This document shows positions 33,493-35,233 of a stretch of 35,233 nucleotides of DNA, one piece after another. Below the pieces are notes generated by a model that searched no databases, had not been told where the DNA came from, and was given only the letters and a program-made list of their open reading frames with translations. Source of the stretch: a bacterium. GTDB taxonomy: Bacteria > Ratteibacteria > UBA8468 > B48-G9 > DTJG01. Every line of letters starts with the position of its first letter. The stretch's first letter is position 1. Made by a program: the position numbers and the translations under genes. The stretch spans positions 1 to 35,233 of the forward strand of contig JAKPDB010000061.1 of the NCBI GenBank assembly GCA_029552985.1, written 5' to 3'.

Positions 33493-34929
33493 ATGGAACC
33501 ATCTTTTTTTGCTCTCGGGACGATTTTTGTGCCAGTGCTTGGCTGTATCACGGTACCACTGGCTGACCTGGTTTCTGCCAGATTCAGAAATTTGTGGGCT
33601 CTGATTCTTGGTATTGCCACGTTTGTCTTGCCCCTTTTTTTGATTCCAGCAGTACTCCAGAGTCCTGTTGGTGAAATAATTTATAGTTATCCGTCCATTT
33701 TGAATCTCAACTTTATACTTCTCATAGATGGGCTGTCGGTTTTTGTCGCTCTTGTTTCTTCTTTTATCGGCGCCTTAATAATTTTATACTCATTTGACTA
33801 TGTGTCTCACAACGATTTTCAAACAGAATATTACACAATGGTGGTACTGTTTATTGGCTCAATGATGGGACTTGTTTTTTCCGGAAATTTGGTTTTTATG
33901 TACCTTTTCTGGGAAATTGCAGCAATATGTTCTTGGAGATTAATTGGCTTTTATCGTGTTCCATCTCATGTTGTGAAGGCAGATAAATCCTTCCTGATTA
34001 CATTTTTTGGCGCAGTCGTGATGCTTTTTGGTTTTATTCAGATTTATTGTACAACAGGCACTTTTGATATGACAGCGATGAGAAGTGTACCGGTGTCATC
34101 TCTTGCAGTGTTTCTTATACTGATTGGAATGTTTTCAAAATCTGCTACATTCCCACTTCATACCTGGCTACCTGATGCAGGTGTTGCGCCTTCAACAGTT
34201 ACTTCTCTTCTTCATGCAGCGGTTCTTGTAAAAATAGGAGTTTATGCCTATGCACGGCTTTTCTGTTATACCTTTAATATCCCATCTGAATGGAATGTCA
34301 CGATTCCTGTGCTTGTAATGTTTTCAAGTTTTGTTTCTGCTGGAGCTGCCCTTGTTGAGCACGACATAAAGAGAATTCTTGCGCTTTCAACTGTCAGTCA
34401 GATTGGATATATTTTTCTTGGTTTCTGGACAAGAACCTTAATTGGAGTAACAGGTGGAGCTCTTTTTATACTGATGCACGGACTTGCAAAGGCAGGATTG
34501 TTTCTATGTGCGGGCATCATAGAACATGGAACAGGAAAAAGGGATATAAGAGAACTGGGAGGGCTCTTTCGCAGTATGCCTGTGACTGGAGTCAGTTTTC
34601 TTGCGTGTGTGCTTTCAGTGATCGGGATACCTCCGTTTGGTGGATTTTTTTCAAAATTTATGGTTATTTCAGGAACAGTTGAAACTGGAAGAACAGCAGT
34701 AGCAGGCATGGGACTTTTCGTGGCAGTGATGACAGCAATTTACCTGTTCAGACTTTTTCATGCTGTATTTTTTGGCGAAGAAAAAACAAAAGGACATGAG
34801 GGAACATCCTTAATGGTTTCAGTTGTTTTTACCCTTGCATTTTTATCCTTGCTTGCGGGAATTTTTATCGGATTTTCAGGTAATTTTGCCCAAGCAGCAG
34901 CTGCGCATATTCTGGAGAAGGTGAGATGA
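33493..34929 (+). CDS. Proton-conducting antiporter-like membrane subunit (NuoL/MrpA/complex I subunit 5-like)
   Basis: FVALVSSFIGALIILYSFDYV; FSKSATFPLHTWLPDAGVAPSTVTSLLHAAVLVKIGVYAYAR; HDIKRILALSTVSQIGY. ORF also open to a TTG at 33472. Confidence 0.92.
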   Translation: MEPSFFALGTIFVPVLGCITVPLADLVSARFRNLWALILGIATFVLPLFLIPAVLQSPVGEIIYSYPSILNLNFILLIDGLSVFVALVSSFIGALIILYSFDYVSHNDFQTEYYTMVVLFIGSMMGLVFSGNLVFMYLFWEIAAICSWRLIGFYRVPSHVVKADKSFLITFFGAVVMLFGFIQIYCTTGTFDMTAMRSVPVSSLAVFLILIGMFSKSATFPLHTWLPDAGVAPSTVTSLLHAAVLVKIGVYAYARLFCYTFNIPSEWNVTIPVLVMFSSFVSAGAALVEHDIKRILALSTVSQIGYIFLGFWTRTLIGVTGGALFILMHGLAKAGLFLCAGIIEHGTGKRDIRELGGLFRSMPVTGVSFLACVLSVIGIPPFGGFFSKFMVISGTVETGRTAVAGMGLFVAVMTAIYLFRLFHAVFFGEEKTKGHEGTSLMVSVVFTLAFLSLLAGIFIGFSGNFAQAAAAHILEKVR

Positions 34930-35233
34930 ACAAAGAATGGATGTTATTTTTCCCGATTATAATGCCCGTTGTATCAGGAGTCATTTGTTTTTGTATTCCT
35001 GACTCGTTGAAAAAATTGAGAAGTGCAATTGCACTCTTAAGTGGCATTGTTTTAATATGGATTGCTTCACTTATCTACAGGGCAGGGGATATTACCTACA
35101 TTTCGCCCTGGTTCATTTCAACAATAAACTTTTCTTTAAAATCAGGTTCACTCAGCAAATTTATTGTACTATGGATTTCAATTTTCAGTTTTCTTATTAC
35201 GCTTTATGTTACTGAAAAAATGACCTCTGAACG
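34926..35233 (+). CDS. Antiporter-like membrane subunit, N-terminal part (3' truncated by window edge)
   Basis: ATGA overlap with the upstream stop; translation MNKEWMLFFPIIMPVVSGVICFCIPDSLKKLRSAIALLSGIVLIWIASLIYRAGDITYISPWFISTINFSLKSGSLSKFIVLWISIFSFLITLYVTEKMTSE, open to the window end. Confidence 0.75.
   Translation, partial: MNKEWMLFFPIIMPVVSGVICFCIPDSLKKLRSAIALLSGIVLIWIASLIYRAGDITYISPWFISTINFSLKSGSLSKFIVLWISIFSFLITLYVTEKMTSE

Noticed and set aside
1-35233. CRISPR arrays, tRNA/rRNA genes, prophage or known defence systems
   Set aside because: No regular repeat-spacer pattern, RNA-gene signature or defence-type domain seen by eye; this is not a substitute for tRNAscan-SE, CRISPRCasFinder or DefenseFinder.

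Overview
AT-rich bacterial window, about 35.2 kb, with 23 credible protein-coding genes and no rRNA, tRNA or CRISPR array that I could recognise. It has three parts. (1) 464-20424 is a saccharide-utilisation-like locus arranged as two divergent, tightly packed gene runs around an intergenic region at 12164-12305. The minus run encodes a tandem alpha/beta-hydrolase (acetyl-xylan-esterase type), an Fe-S aldo/keto reductase, two DUF4838-type glycosidase-like proteins, a beta-propeller protein, a PflX-type radical SAM enzyme and a large secreted glycosidase-like protein. The plus run encodes a beta-propeller GH43/32-like protein, a secreted TPR protein, a DUF5060/GH5-like glycosidase and a protein ending in an apparently inactive SGNH-like domain. 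I see no transporter or transcription factor in it. (2) 20425-24364 holds a decayed IS1595/ISXO2-type transposase remnant that the ORF track does not show, alanine dehydrogenase, and a coupled class III aminotransferase plus Gfo/Idh/MocA oxidoreductase. (3) 24411-35233 holds an H+-pyrophosphatase with the K+-independent signature, a divergent MgtA-type Mg2+ P-type ATPase, a third DUF4838 protein translationally coupled to a UroD-family protein, an adenosine-specific-kinase-family protein and the start of a complex-I/Mrp-like antiporter operon. The gene content suggests an anaerobic PVC or candidate-phylum bacterium (Lentisphaerota/Omnitrophota-like), which is inference only. Best leads: the transporter-less DUF4838/radical-SAM/esterase locus, the recurring degenerate enzyme domains in it, and the DUF4838-UroD coupling.
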